Origin: Glandiceps talaboti
Taxonomy: Eukaryota > Hemichordata > Enteropneusta > Spengelidae
Assembly (NCBI RefSeq): GCF_964340395.1
Contig: NC_135552.1
Span: 20,896,181 to 20,960,180 of the forward strand
Reading direction: 5' to 3'
DNA: 64,000 bases
Shown here: positions 14,001 through 28,060 of the stretch, piece after piece
Numbering within the stretch: position 1 is the stretch's first letter
Layout: each line of letters opens with the position of its first letter
The notes under the pieces: model-generated
What the model saw: only the letters and a program-made list of their open reading frames with translations
What the model was told of the DNA's origin: nothing
The model's database searches: none
Translations under genes and position numbers: made by a program

Positions 14001-17000
14001 ATGAATATTTAGTGTTTCCTGCCTTCTGTAAAGATTGTACATTTCAATATTTGTAGATTCTCACCTGATCCATACAAGGATTGACACTGATGTAGATGTG
14101 TGGGACACTGTCCTTGGTAACAATAACCCTAAACAAGATGAAGAAGAAGAAGATAAACCATGAAACAGGGTGTATGATTATACAGTCACTGTCTAACATG
14201 ACATTGGTCATCCAGCCTTCGCTTTACTAAGATAGATGCAACCTAAATCTATTGTTCTTCAATGTGGTAGATTACACAAGTGGGTGATAGCAGTTCCTTT
14301 CTTGTGTGATTCTAATCACCCTGTGATCAACATAGTGTAAACATTGGAAGTCCTAAAACAGCACTGCAAGTTCATGGAACTCTAAATAAACTAGTTTTCT
14401 GAGACGTCTCCCTACTGAGACTGTTATTCAACCAATGCCCATTCAGTAGCTTATCACTGTTGTATCAACATGTTGCCACAATAGTTTTAGTTTGTGTCTA
14501 TCTTAGTTTGTGCCTATCTTATCTAAACTGATTAAAACACTGCAGAAACTCTGTTGCAACACAGTACAATACTATCACTATTAAATACAAACCTGTAAAA
14601 TTCCAACTACAACACTTTGAAACAGTCAAAACATTGAACAATCTGAAAGACTATCCATTGATCATAACATTGTGAAACAAAAATCTGAATACCATGTGAC
14701 TAACGTATTGACAAATCACAACATAGGAAATGGCTTACGCGTTACGAAACACTTTGAAACACTACAGATATTGATCATAACACTTTGAAACACTACAGAT
14801 ATTGATCATAACACTTAGAAACAGTACAGGTATTGATCATAACACTTAGAAACAGTACATTTGTACTATGAAACAGTATAATCACTGACTAAGAAATCAA
14901 GACAAATCAAACCAAATATGAAATGCATGTTACCTGGTCCTTGTTACATGGAGTACCATCAGGAGAGTTTCTGTCATTAGGACACTGAAATCAAATAGAC
15001 AACATCTTTGAATTCTGTGAGTAAATTAAAATGTTCTCTTGATAGAATAAGTATATCATACTAGTACAATACTAAAAGTAGTGAATTACAGCACAGTACA
15101 ATAACAGTCATTCGTATTGGATTAAGAATTAAAATCTACCTCTAACTTTCCATTCATGTTGTAGCTCTAAACGGTATGAAATCTTCAAATGAATTGACCA
15201 CTTTAAGAATAGCTGATTTTTGCATATTGATCCTTTGGTAGCAATAAAAGAGTTACTTACCATAGCAACCATGCCATCACATGTTTCAGATAGATCACAT
15301 TCATTTGTTGATTCTCTGCACACAACACCAGCTGATTTCAACTGAAATAGATCATAAATTGACACAGAAAGTGTTACAAAAATAACATAGTCACATACAT
15401 TGTATGGACATCATGACCTGGATGTATGACAGGTAACACTTGAAATGATTGACAGGTAACAGTGGACATGATTGGCAGGTAACAGTTGAAATGATTGACA
15501 GTTAACAGTTGAAATGATTGGCAGGTCACAATTGAAATTATTGGGAAGTTGACATTTGAAATGATTGGCAGGTAACACTTGAAGTGGACAAGATTGACAC
15601 ATAACAGTTCAAGTGATTGACACCTAACAGTTCATATGATTGACACATAACAGTTCAAGTGATTGACAAATAACAGTTCAAGTGATTGTCACCTAACAGT
15701 TCAAGTGATTGTCACCTAACAGTTCAAGTGATTGACACATAACAGTTCAAGTGATTAACTGATAGACAAATGATAGGTAATTACCTGGCAATCTGAGCAG
15801 CATTGTCCTGAATCACACTCGGCACCTTCTACCAACTGACATGTTGAGGGATTACAACAAGAACTGGTACATTCCTATAGATGAATAAAAAACATAGCTT
15901 ATTATAAATCCAGACATTACACTATCATGCAGCAATTTTTAGGTTATGAATTGATGTGTTTTGACTTTTTGGTGGTGTAAACTTCCTTCTAGCCCAGGAT
16001 TTATTGGCTCCCTGGTGAAATGTACCGAATGCAGAGATGACCAACTCTAAGTTATAACACTCTGTGTGATTCCACAGGCCAATTATGATGATTTGTCACT
16101 TTAAAATACTATATAATTTGTACATACCTCTATGGAGCCACAATCACATGTTTCATTCACTTCAATGATACCATTGCCACACTTTGGCCCAACAATCACC
16201 TATAGTCAAGATATTATTAATATAGTTACTATTACCTTTCTAGCACTGTCAAATAACAAGTAACATAGGTGGTTGGATTTCAGTGCTAGCTTTCAAACAC
16301 TGTCAAATAACAAGTAACATAGGTGGTTGGATTTCAGTGCTAGCTTTCCAACACTGTCAAATAATAAGTAACATATGTGGTTGGATTTCAGTGTTAGCTT
16401 TCTAACTCTGTTTTAGTATAAGAGTTGCCATGACGATGTCTATGTTTTATTTTATTTCAGAAATAAGTCTTAGCGTATTCAAGATGTTATCATCAGAGGT
16501 TTTCCCATAAACACTTGCAGCAAATACCCAAAATAGCCAAATATATGCCAAGTGTAGAAGGGCGTCCTTACAATATTTCAAAGTTAAATAAGTTACTGAG
16601 GTGCCATTTCATCACTTAAAATGATATGTACATTGATAGGAGTAATGACTACAAGTTTACTAAAGGCAGAAATAAGTCTGACTAGACTTTTCCTTTAAGT
16701 TGATAGCAGAAATCAATACAATTGTACTAAAGGCACAAATAAGTCTGACTAGACTTTTCCTTTAAGTTGATAGCAGTAATCAATACAAGTGTAGTAAAGG
16801 CAGAAATAAGTCTGACTGGACTTATCCTTTAAGTTGATAGCAGTAATCAATACAAGTGTAGTAAAGGCAGAAATAAGTCTGACTGGACTTTTCCTTTAAG
16901 TTGATAGCAGTAATCAATACAAGTGTACTAAAGGCACAAATAAGTCTGACTGGACTTTTCCTTTAAGTTGATAGCAGTAATCAATACAAGTGTACTAAAG

Positions 17001-20000
17001 GCACAAATAAGTCTGACTGGACTTTTCCTTTAAGTTGATAGCAGTAATCAATACAAGTGTACTAAAGGTACAAATAAGTCTGACTGGACTTTTCCTTTAA
17101 GTTGATAGCAGTAATCAATACAAGTGTACTAAAGGTAGAAATAAGTCTGACTGGACTTTTCCTTTAAGTTGATAGCAGTAATCAATACAAGTGTACTAAA
17201 GGTAGAAATAAGTCTGACTGGACTTTTCCTTTAAGTTGATAGCAGTAATCAATACAAGTGTACTAAAGGTAGAAATAAGTCTGACTGGACTTTTCCTTTA
17301 AGTTGATAGCAGTAATCAATACAAGTGTACTAAAGGTAGAAATAAGTCTGACTGGACTTTTCCTTTAAGTTGATAGCAGTAATCAATACAAGTGTACTAA
17401 AGGCACAAATAAGTCTGACTGGACTTTTCCTTTAAGTTGATAGCAGTAATCAATACAAGTGTACTAAAGGCGCAAATAAGTCTGACTGGACTTTTCCTTT
17501 AAGTTGATATCAGTAATCAATACAAGTGTACTAAAGGCACAAATAAGTCTGACTGGACTTTTCCTTTAAGTTGATAGCAGTAATCAATACAAGTGTACTA
17601 AAGGCACAAATAAGTCTGACTGGACTTTTCCTTTAAGTTGATAGCAGTAATCAATACAAGTGTACTAAAGGTAGAAATAAGTCTGACTGGACTTTTCCTT
17701 TAAGTTGATAGCAGTAATGACTACAAGTGTACTAAAGGCACAAATAAGTCTGACTGGACTTTTCCTTTAAGTTGATAGCAGTAATCAATCAGTACAAAGG
17801 AACTCTAATGACTGAACTTTTCTTTTAATCAAAGATTGATAAATGTGACTTTACTTGTGTTGGTGAATTAAAAAGACATGTCAGTCTCCCAGCTGATAGC
17901 AAACTCTCCATGTTTTCTGAACTACACGATGAAAAATGACTTGCAGGAAAATCAAGTCTGAAAAGACAAAAACAGAAAGTCATAGTTATAACAGTGCTAC
18001 AATATACTGTACCTTTATTAGTGTGAAATGTGTGACATCTGAATCAATGCTTTCTATCTAATAACAGCCATATTTCATAGTTTTTCTTAATTTGAATAAA
18101 ATGTTGAAAATTAACATAAATTTACTGTGATTATATATATAATTGATTTTGTCCATGACATGTATTCCTCCTGTGATGATCATGTGATTTCTGGAGTCTT
18201 TTTTAGTAACTTCCATGACAACTAAATAATATCTTTGATTCAGCAATATGGTATTACTGTACTTCCAATAGTATACAAACTTTTTAAATTTCAAATCATT
18301 TTAGGAATTGAAAACAGTAGGTGTAAATTTTCTATTTGGCTACTGGAAAACAATACGATTTAGTTTTAATTTAACGATACAAACTTCATGCTACGGTGCC
18401 TATTACTCTAGACTATGGTTTTAAAAATCTTACATTGTGACTTTGTGAGGTATGTAAAACAAAACAAATAAAATATGAATTTAAGTTGAGAAAATGAATA
18501 CTCACAAACTGCTCTGCTGCATAATACAAGCTTGTGCTGGACAAGTACAAATATCTGTCAAATTGAAATTAAAAATTAAACATATTAATAAACATGGCAT
18601 ATTTCTGTGGTCTTCCACTGGAAGGAATCCTTTCCAGCATAAGATTAAAAATCCATAAAAGTATAAAATCACGTCTTCACTTTTAAATACATGCAGTACC
18701 GTACAAACCTGAATTTTTACTCTAGTGAAGATACTAACATATTCTAGTTTAATGTCATTGTTGGTGCATGCCTTCTAATGATATTACAATTGTCTTTGGG
18801 CATTTTTAGAACATTTGATTGCATAGTAAGATTTTTCGACATTTTTAAAAAACTACGTCACTGGATCGTTTATAAGTTATATCTTAGCACTAGGCTTGAT
18901 TTCAATCATTTGCAAATGATGAATAGGTTTGCTTTAGTAAGTAGAACACAGTAAGAAGTTTTTTATGTGCAACAAAAATTATGCCCGAAAGTGTGTAAAC
19001 TCAGCCTGTGCCCCTTTAATGTTGGACAACATGATACACTGCATCAATTTACATTCTGTATACTAGTACATGTATTTTGTTCACTTACCTCCATTGACGG
19101 TATGATACTCATCATCATGTATACCTAAATTATTAGCAATTTGATGAGCAAATGATGATGCAGTTTCTTCAGATACAATGTTTGGTAAAACCTGGAAAGG
19201 GTAGACAAAAATAAACTTTAATGTCTTATAGACCTGGAACACAATATTGTCATACACTGTATTTCACTGTGAGTTACATACCATTGTAAAGTCTTCTGAA
19301 TGACTTAACTACATGCTACATACACCAAGTGTTGTCCCTCCCACTGAATGACTTGACTACATGCTATATACACTTACCGTTGTTACTCCCACTGAATGAC
19401 TCAAACACATGCCACATACACCAACTGTTGTCCCTCCCACTGAATGACTTGAATACATGCTATATACACTTACCGTTGTTACTCCCACTGAATGACTTGA
19501 ACACATGGCATCAAAAAAAGAAACGCCTATTTCAGCCCTTGGTGCAGTAACCCTATAGATAAAAAGATAAATATTCTGAGTCTATCTTGTTATTGTATTT
19601 GTTGTCATAGTGACAATCATTGATTGAATTTGTTGTCATAGTGATGATCATTGATTGTATTTGTTGTCATAGTGACAATCATTGATTGAATTTGTTGTCA
19701 TAGTGATGATCATTGATTGCATCTGTTGTCATAATGATGATCATTGATTGTATTTGTTGTCAAAGTCTTAGATCATTGATTGTATATGTTAAGTCTTGGA
19801 TCATGAATATGTTGTCATGGTTTCAAATTATTCAAAGTATCTTTTGCATTGATTATACATCATTTACATGTCTCAATTACCATTGGGTAATCCTGAACTT
19901 GTCCCTATATAGGGTCAATTATGGATAGAGTACAAGGTACAGTAAACAATTGTAAAAGAATGCTGCATTGGATTGACAAGTATGGTAATGTAAGCACAAG

Positions 20001-23000
20001 AAAATTAGACATACCTCAAAAGTTGTGTGTTGTCTTTTTGAACTGAGGTCATTTCTGAATTGACGTAATCTTCAAAGCGTTCAAGAACTGATAAGAGACT
20101 TGAAAAAGTGCCGATACGGTCACCTTCTGTCCATACTTCAATGTAAGTTAACCGTAAACGGGTGTTTAGCTCTTGGAAAAACTACAGAAAAGATCAGATT
20201 GATTAGACATTGGAAACATTCGGTCTGAAAATTTGACAACACACCAAATCTCATGTTTATATTTATGACATACGTGACAACATATCAAATCTCGTGTATA
20301 TATTTATGACACACGTGACAACTAACATACCACATCTCATGTTTTATAATTATACATATTTTGACTACATTAGTACATACCATATCTGCTGTGTTAACAA
20401 CTTGTATAGCATAGTCAATGGTATCGATTCCTTGGCTGACATCGAGGGCAGTATACTGAAACAAAGAACAGAGAGTTATAAATTGGAGCAAAGTGAGATA
20501 TTTTTTCTATAAATTCGTTTTTTCCATTAACATTGTAGAAGGGCATTCCTCTAAAACAGTTTAACAAACATTGTGATGGTAATTGATTTTTATCAACGTC
20601 ACACGACATGAAATAAGAAGATGTGATACTTACCAATGAATGATCACACACCACAGCTAATTCAATATACTTAGTTTCTGCCTTAATATCTCTTTTCACC
20701 TAAAAAAACAAAAACATTTTAAAGTAATTTTAATGCATTTAATCATCATCAATTGAGGTTTTTAATTGTTTAATTATTGATGTACAAATATCTGAGGTTT
20801 TCTACATTAAGCCAGTCACGGTCAAAGTCAATGTCAAAAGATAACGTAAAAAAAAAACTTACCCGTCTATGATTCATGTGGACATCATCATGACCTACAA
20901 AAAGACAATGTCACAGAAACTGAATTTAATATTACTGTGAAGGATTTCATGATATTTGAAGAGTAGATGATACAATTTTTTGCCAAAATTATAGAGAAAA
21001 GTACCAAATATTGTATATTTGTAATTCTGAATAAATATGTTACTGTATGGAAAAATAAATTTATATCTGATGGTGAAACTATTTATCTTAATTTCTGTCC
21101 GTGATAGTTTGAGTTTGTGTTTTATAATACAGCCTTCTTGTGGATTCTGTTAGTAAATATTTGTACCATATTATACAGAATGTCATAAAAATGCATGAAG
21201 TATTGTGTTTTAGAATAAGTACATTAAATAACTACACACTGATAATTAAGTGGCAATTTATGACAAAGACCAGTACTAAAAAACACCTGTGTTTATATTG
21301 TTATTTCAATTTGATCTCATTCATAGGTCAATGTCTAAGGTTATATTGTATGTGGAACAGAACAAAATGCTGGTAGAGAAGGTTCTATAGTTGTTGTGCA
21401 GGGTGAACAAATCATATCAAAGGAATAGTGTCAATAGAGACTATACCAGCATTGGCAATAAAAAGGAATGCATACTGTCATTACCAGCAGAATGTCTGTC
21501 TATACATCATACAGATATAGGGTGTTAACAATGTAAAGGCATATTGTCAGAAAGGTGCACAAAGTGTGATAATCTGAAGTGTTTATATTTATAGTGATAT
21601 TTATTATAGTGTTTACTAAGTGTGACAGTTTGATGGAGTCAATTACACACCATATTTGTTGACTTTCAGATTTAGGTCATCATTTTCAAGTAACACTCCT
21701 GATTAGTACAAGATTAGTGAAGATACAAGATATATTTATGTGAAGAGTGGGTAAACACAGTGAGCTGTAGATAGCAGAATGGAAATCCAGCGAGCTGTAG
21801 ATAACAGAATGAAAACACAGTGAGCTGTAGATAACAGAAAACACAGTGAGCTGGAAATAATAGAATTAAAACTCAGTCAGCTGTAGATTATAGCTGTGTT
21901 CTTCAGGTGTAAGATATTACAGTGAACAGAATGAGAATGAGTGACTGAGTGTATACAGAGATACACAATCTATCTCACCATGCATACTATATGATGTGGG
22001 GGAAATGATGGACTTCCTGGTCATGATATGTAAATTATTTTCATCCTGTTGAACAAAAAGGAATATGGTAGAATAATGTGAATTGCAATGACTGCTATGC
22101 AATGTCCATGTATTTGGGATGAAGTTTTGTCTATAAGTGCAGTGACGTCTACACATGCGTATACACATGACGACAGTGATATTTGTATGTACAGCAATGA
22201 AATGCGAAACATGCACAATAGCAGCAGTGACATAAAACCTGTGTTGAATTTTGACAACAAACATAAACAATATGTGAAAGCAAAACGTGTATCATGGTAG
22301 ATGTATCTATTCATAAAAAGAAAATTTGTCAATTTTATTGTTTCAAATTGTGTGATTTTTATCTGTGTACAAAGTGAATGTTAAAAAATATGTGGTGAAT
22401 GTTTTAAATCAGGTCTTATATACTATACATACCTGTAGCAATATTGACTTTGTTGAACTATACGGTGATATAACATAACTTCCATTCCTGGTCTGTATTG
22501 TACCTCTGAAATTTAAAATAAATAAAAAAAATAAAAAAATAAATAAATAATAACATATCTATGATTGTACAAAGGTCTATATGACACAAACTTTTTAGAC
22601 ATTTTAAGTTAGTAAAATATGAAGGATGTACATACTACAGTATCTGTTATTAGTTACATAAATCATTAATTTCTGCATGCAGCCCAAAAGGTTGTCATAA
22701 CTTAGTTCCAAAGCCATGTATGGTATTGAATATAGCTAGGGTTGGGATAGTTTTGATGGTTGAATTACTGCCTATTTCCTATTACTGTTGACTTGGATAC
22801 AACCATACAGAAACCTATAAGAAACTGCATATATATACTTTAAGAGCAAAATTACAATTTCTTGTTATATGTTGTCTAAAAAAAATAACCCATTTAAATG
22901 TACTGCAACTATAGACATACACATGCAGGCACCCATGTTTCGATGTCTGACGTCTGATGTGGCATGTTAGCTCATTTCATTTAGAACAAAATAGTGCAAG

Positions 23001-26000
23001 AAACTTTATTCATTCGACCTTGCTGTCTTAAAGTGTAGCATGTGTAGTTTCTTACTGGTTTCTGCATGGTTGTATCAGACAGAGCCAGTGAACAGTAAGT
23101 TAAGCATGAATTGGGCAGTATCACTATGTAATTATGAATTGATAAATCAAAAAGAGTAATATTCTGGGAACTGGTAAGCCTTATCTGTTTCTGTAGAAAC
23201 TGGTTTGGTTGCAATATTCAGAAAGAAATTATTAAAACAGTTACTAGGGCTTTCTGAAATAATGCCATGTATCTACCAATTGCTTAGAGTGGAACACTGA
23301 CATATGCCTTGTGATGAATACCATAAAGACACAGCAATCTATGTCTTAGTACTCAGGTCTCTATCGGTACCAGGGTTATACTAAGCTGTTGTTGTTTGAT
23401 AACCTATAGACCCTAGGTAATCATATGAGTGGTGTTTTCATCACTACTTACCTAAAACCATTGCAGGTACTCATAGAAACCAGGGAGGTCTCATCACCTT
23501 CAACTTGACCTTGATAGAAACAATGTTTTGATACCTAGAGAATAAAAAGAAAATGATGATATTATTAGAAAGAGTTAAAAGTTAGGTTTGTATTTTTTTA
23601 TGATGGATCTGGAGTACGATTTGAAATATTTTGATGAGTAACACTTTTCAAAAATTACTGAAATTATGACACTGAGAAAATAAACTGCATATTACCTGAG
23701 TCTCTGAGGGTTTCCCTTCTGAATAATACTTGGCACTAAAATCATTGCTAAAAAGATTTCTGAAATATTAACAAAGAATAAATCATATTTGTCAAGACCA
23801 TGTTTACAGTGTTTGGTGGTTTTTATGTTGAGAATTTACAATCAAAATCAATTTTCATGAAATAACAGAAAACTTCAACAAGATTGGAAAAAAAGGCTAA
23901 AACTAAAACATTACTACATGATGATGTAACTGTATTAGCTGGTCATTATCACCAGGAAATGCACCCATGTGTTATAATCAAAGTGTTCTTTATTTTTTTT
24001 TTACATACATGTACTTTTATAAAACATGAAGAGTTCATCTTTCAAGTTTGACACCATGGTAATTTAATTAGTAACATTGTGAAAGTTCCCGACCTTGAAG
24101 ACACCATGGTAATTTAATTTGTAACATTGTGAAAGTTCCCTTCCGAGAAGAGGAAATCCTAATTGTACTACCAGGCATTCCGATTGGCACAACTACATGT
24201 CATCAGAATTATAGAAGGCCTATGGCCTAGATTTACTATTGTCTTGTTTGAATACAACAAACTATATTTAGGAAAGGTGTATTCTACACACGTATCTAGA
24301 CAAGAACAGCATGGATTCTAGACTAGAAAATCTTGTACATGTAACCTGAGTGCCTCTAGCCATTAGTACACTCTACAATGGTGTCACTGTTACAAGTATT
24401 CTTTCATTCATTCAACGACAAAATTTAACTAACAAAGCCTAAGGTATAATGAATGAAAGAATTTAGTCACTTGGAGTGCCTTGACCCTTTTGTGTGTTCT
24501 TAGTTTTTAAGAAAGCACTATGTAAAGGGTACCACCGTACCAGCATGTAGAGAGGAATGTTAAATAATGACTAGCATTTATCTAAATAGGCTTGAATCTC
24601 TGTAGTCTAATACCTGTAGAACAGTGACATTGTCTTTTTTTCTCTACCTTAATGTATATGTAATAGTTTGCTAAGAGCCACTAATTGATACAAACTCCTT
24701 GGTGTAACAAAAAATTGCTAACACTATTATGTATCACTGAATTTCTTTGACTGTATTCAGTTCCGCAAATTTTTGCTTGTTTGCGATTATTGTATGATTT
24801 AGTACAGAAAATGCTGCATTGTTGTACATGTATTATGGTACATGTATGTGAAAATGTGTGAGACATCTTTTATTAGCACACCACTGCTTCTCGTTCAGCA
24901 GGGACTTCCATTTCATGAGCTATGTAGTAGGTATTTAAAGGCCAGAAAGTAAAAGCTTTAGCTGTCGTCATCATTGTACACACAGGTAAAGCTAACCCTT
25001 TGTGACCTTGATTTAATTATTGGCATTAAATAACTGACGACTGCCTAACCCCATTTCCAAACCCCTATACTATGTGTGTCTACACAGAGCATACTTCTAT
25101 GTATGAGTGGGTATTGCCATGACAACTATCAATGACAACTAAGCCTTGATGACTATTGTCATGTTATAGTGTGGCTGTCACTACCGTGGGATTTTTTTCT
25201 TTTCAGAAATACAATGCATCTAAAAAGTTAGCAAGTTAAGGAATGTTAAAACTTTCAAAAATGTTCCAACCCATCTACTGTAAATGTTGTCTCTTTAAAA
25301 ACTATGAAAGACTACTTATTATTGGATGGATAGTATACAAACAACAAAGTTACAATTTATAAGCCAATAAGATTGTCTCTTTCTGGCATTGTGAAGTACT
25401 AGTCTATGGAATGTGTAACTAGCCTTTTTCAATCTATTAAATCCAGTAGTAGAAGATTCAACTAAAAAATTTTTTTCTTCACTTTTTCCATGAATACATT
25501 TTTATGAATATTTAAGTTTAACAAAATATATTGTAATAAACACTCCATTTTGAAATCCAATATTCAGAAGTCAGATCATCAAGAGGCTGTAAGTTGAAGC
25601 GAAAACCACGATGCGTTTGACTTTGAAAGATAATCGGCAGTATGATTAATAGATTGATAGATTTATGTGCAGAACTGACTCCTCAGCTGTCTAAATATAT
25701 TGAATGTTAAATTTAAGTCATGTAGGTGTCATGGTATAACAACATGTCATTGTATGGATGCAGTGATGCAGTCAGTCAAACATCGGTGCTGCATTTGAAG
25801 CTGTAAGTTTAAGACCAATTTTGTATAGGGTTTAGAAAGCACTTTTATACAAAGAGTACAACTACAAGGATTGATGACTGTATGGGTTCTCTAGTAGTAT
25901 TCAAAATATATGTTGTATCAACGACCAGTGTTGTCACTGTCTAAGAAAAAATAATCACCATGGAAACAAATCTAAATGTGACATACACACATCCAAAATA

Positions 26001-28002
26001 AAGTAGATATACACATGTATGATAATAACTTGTGCAAAAAATAACTATGTATTGAAATAAATCTCATACTAACAAAAACATGGTAAAACAAAAACATTTT
26101 GAGCAGAGGGCACTACTGATCTGGTCAATGGCAGAATGGTTGAATACGAAACATGGTGCCAGTTGAGGCAAGCCTGTTCAAAGTGGAGTGATGCCCTGGT
26201 GGAGGCAAACGGCCATGGGGATAAGTGTGAACTACGGTCCCTCAAAGTGCCATTGATCAGGTCAACTGCCAAGAGGAGGAATGTGGAACACTATAGCTGT
26301 AATGATAACACATGTTTTGGCGAAGGAATGAGGTGACTGGAAATATGTGTCATGACTTGCTGTATGTCTTCACATGAAAATTATGTAGTATGTGTGTGTA
26401 CATTCCTGTGTTATCAAACACTTATCAAGTTAAATACTGTAATGTCTCTGAGGAGGGAGTAAATACACCCCTGAATTAGTTGAGGCATCCAGTGTCAAAA
26501 ATATACTAGACTACTATAAATTATAACACACAAGATTTATTGTATGGTATCACCACAGTTAATAAGGGAAAGGATACCTTGGGAATTCACTTTAGTTTAA
26601 CAAAAACTTGAAAGTTAAATACATTAGTTTCATTCACTTTCACTTTATCAGTATGGAGCTGGCATCGATCAGAATGTAGGCAGGAGTGACATATGGGTCT
26701 TGTTCAATGTGAACGAAGCCAACGTTACATATTTAACCTTGATTAACATCCATCAAGTTTTCAAGTTATTATACATGATGATTCAAAAGGTATCCTTCCC
26801 TGATGTTTGAGTTGGCAAACTTCAAATATCAAGCTCAAGGACAGTAAGGTGTATAATGCTATATACATATCTCTAACCCCGATGAAGGATAGCACTAGCC
26901 TAGACTAATTCAAGAGTGGCGATGTCAGCAACTATGGATAGAATACTGTTTCAGTGTTTGGTTCACAGTCATGGATGGACTATCATATTGAATTCCAACT
27001 GACCACTTTGTCCATGAAGGTGTGTTTCTACCTACACCATTACATGCTTTAACTGAGAGAGTTCACAAGGGCAATGGGAAGTAGAATACTGTTTGGTTCA
27101 CAGTCATGTTCTGACATTGAACTTAAACTTAACACACTGTCTGAGAGAGGTCATGCGTGTACATGTATGTATGGTCGATATAATGGAAGTTGCACACAGT
27201 CAACAATGTCTAACAAAGGGGAATTCAATACACATGTCAATATAGTGACACTGTGTAAATGAGCTACCACTCTCAACCTTGCTCACAAAAAGTCTCAAAC
27301 AGACCCTATTGAAATTTATAGTGAGGTCTTGTGATGGAAATTGTCAGCTACTGTACCTACCTACCTACACTAGTCTATTTTAAACAGCTACCTTACTGTC
27401 AAATATGGATTGATCAGATCACTATTGTGAAATCAATGCAACTAATTACATGATGATAAATCCAAATTAGACATGTTGGCGTCTTCAATATTCAAACAAG
27501 CTAATTTTATCAAAAGTGTCATCTTGGCATTATCTTCCTCAAGGCTCAATTATTCTATGACACAGTCGCTGTGTTAAAGAGAGTGAAGTCATACAGTCAC
27601 AACATTCAGAAGACAGTAGGATAGTTTGGGGGATTGTTTTAGCCATAAATTGAAAGTTATTTTTTTCAATTCATCTAACTTTCTAAAGCATGGATACTCA
27701 TATCTAGCTAATATTGGTACAAATATGATTTGAAATTTTGACAAAATATCAAATAATTTTGAAAAACATTTAATATAAGATCAACATAAGTGATTATAAT
27801 TAGATTGTATATGTATGTTGTTGAGTACATAAGGCATGTGTAACTGATATTGAAATCTGACTACAGTCTGAACTCTCTTGGAAAACATGGGTTTACTTCT
27901 ATGGACTGTATCAGTATGTATGTATGTATGTATGTATGTATGTATGTATGTATGTATGTATGTGTGTGTGTATGTATGTATGTATGTATGTGTGTGTATG
28001 TA

Positions 28003-28060
<58 letters not shown>

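Noticed and set aside
6092..17800. CRISPR-like regular arrays
   Set aside because: Units are contiguous tandem repeats without unique spacers, in a clearly eukaryotic gene; they are minisatellites.
22088..22300. Short frames on both strands overlapping exon 6 of the ADAM gene
   Set aside because: They extend into flanking intron and do not match the ADAM propeptide; only 21979-22045 is supported.
26136..26336. 66-codon frame in a higher-GC patch of intron 2
   Set aside because: No splice sites in a matching phase for the host gene and no recognisable domain; possibly a repeat remnant, left unassigned.
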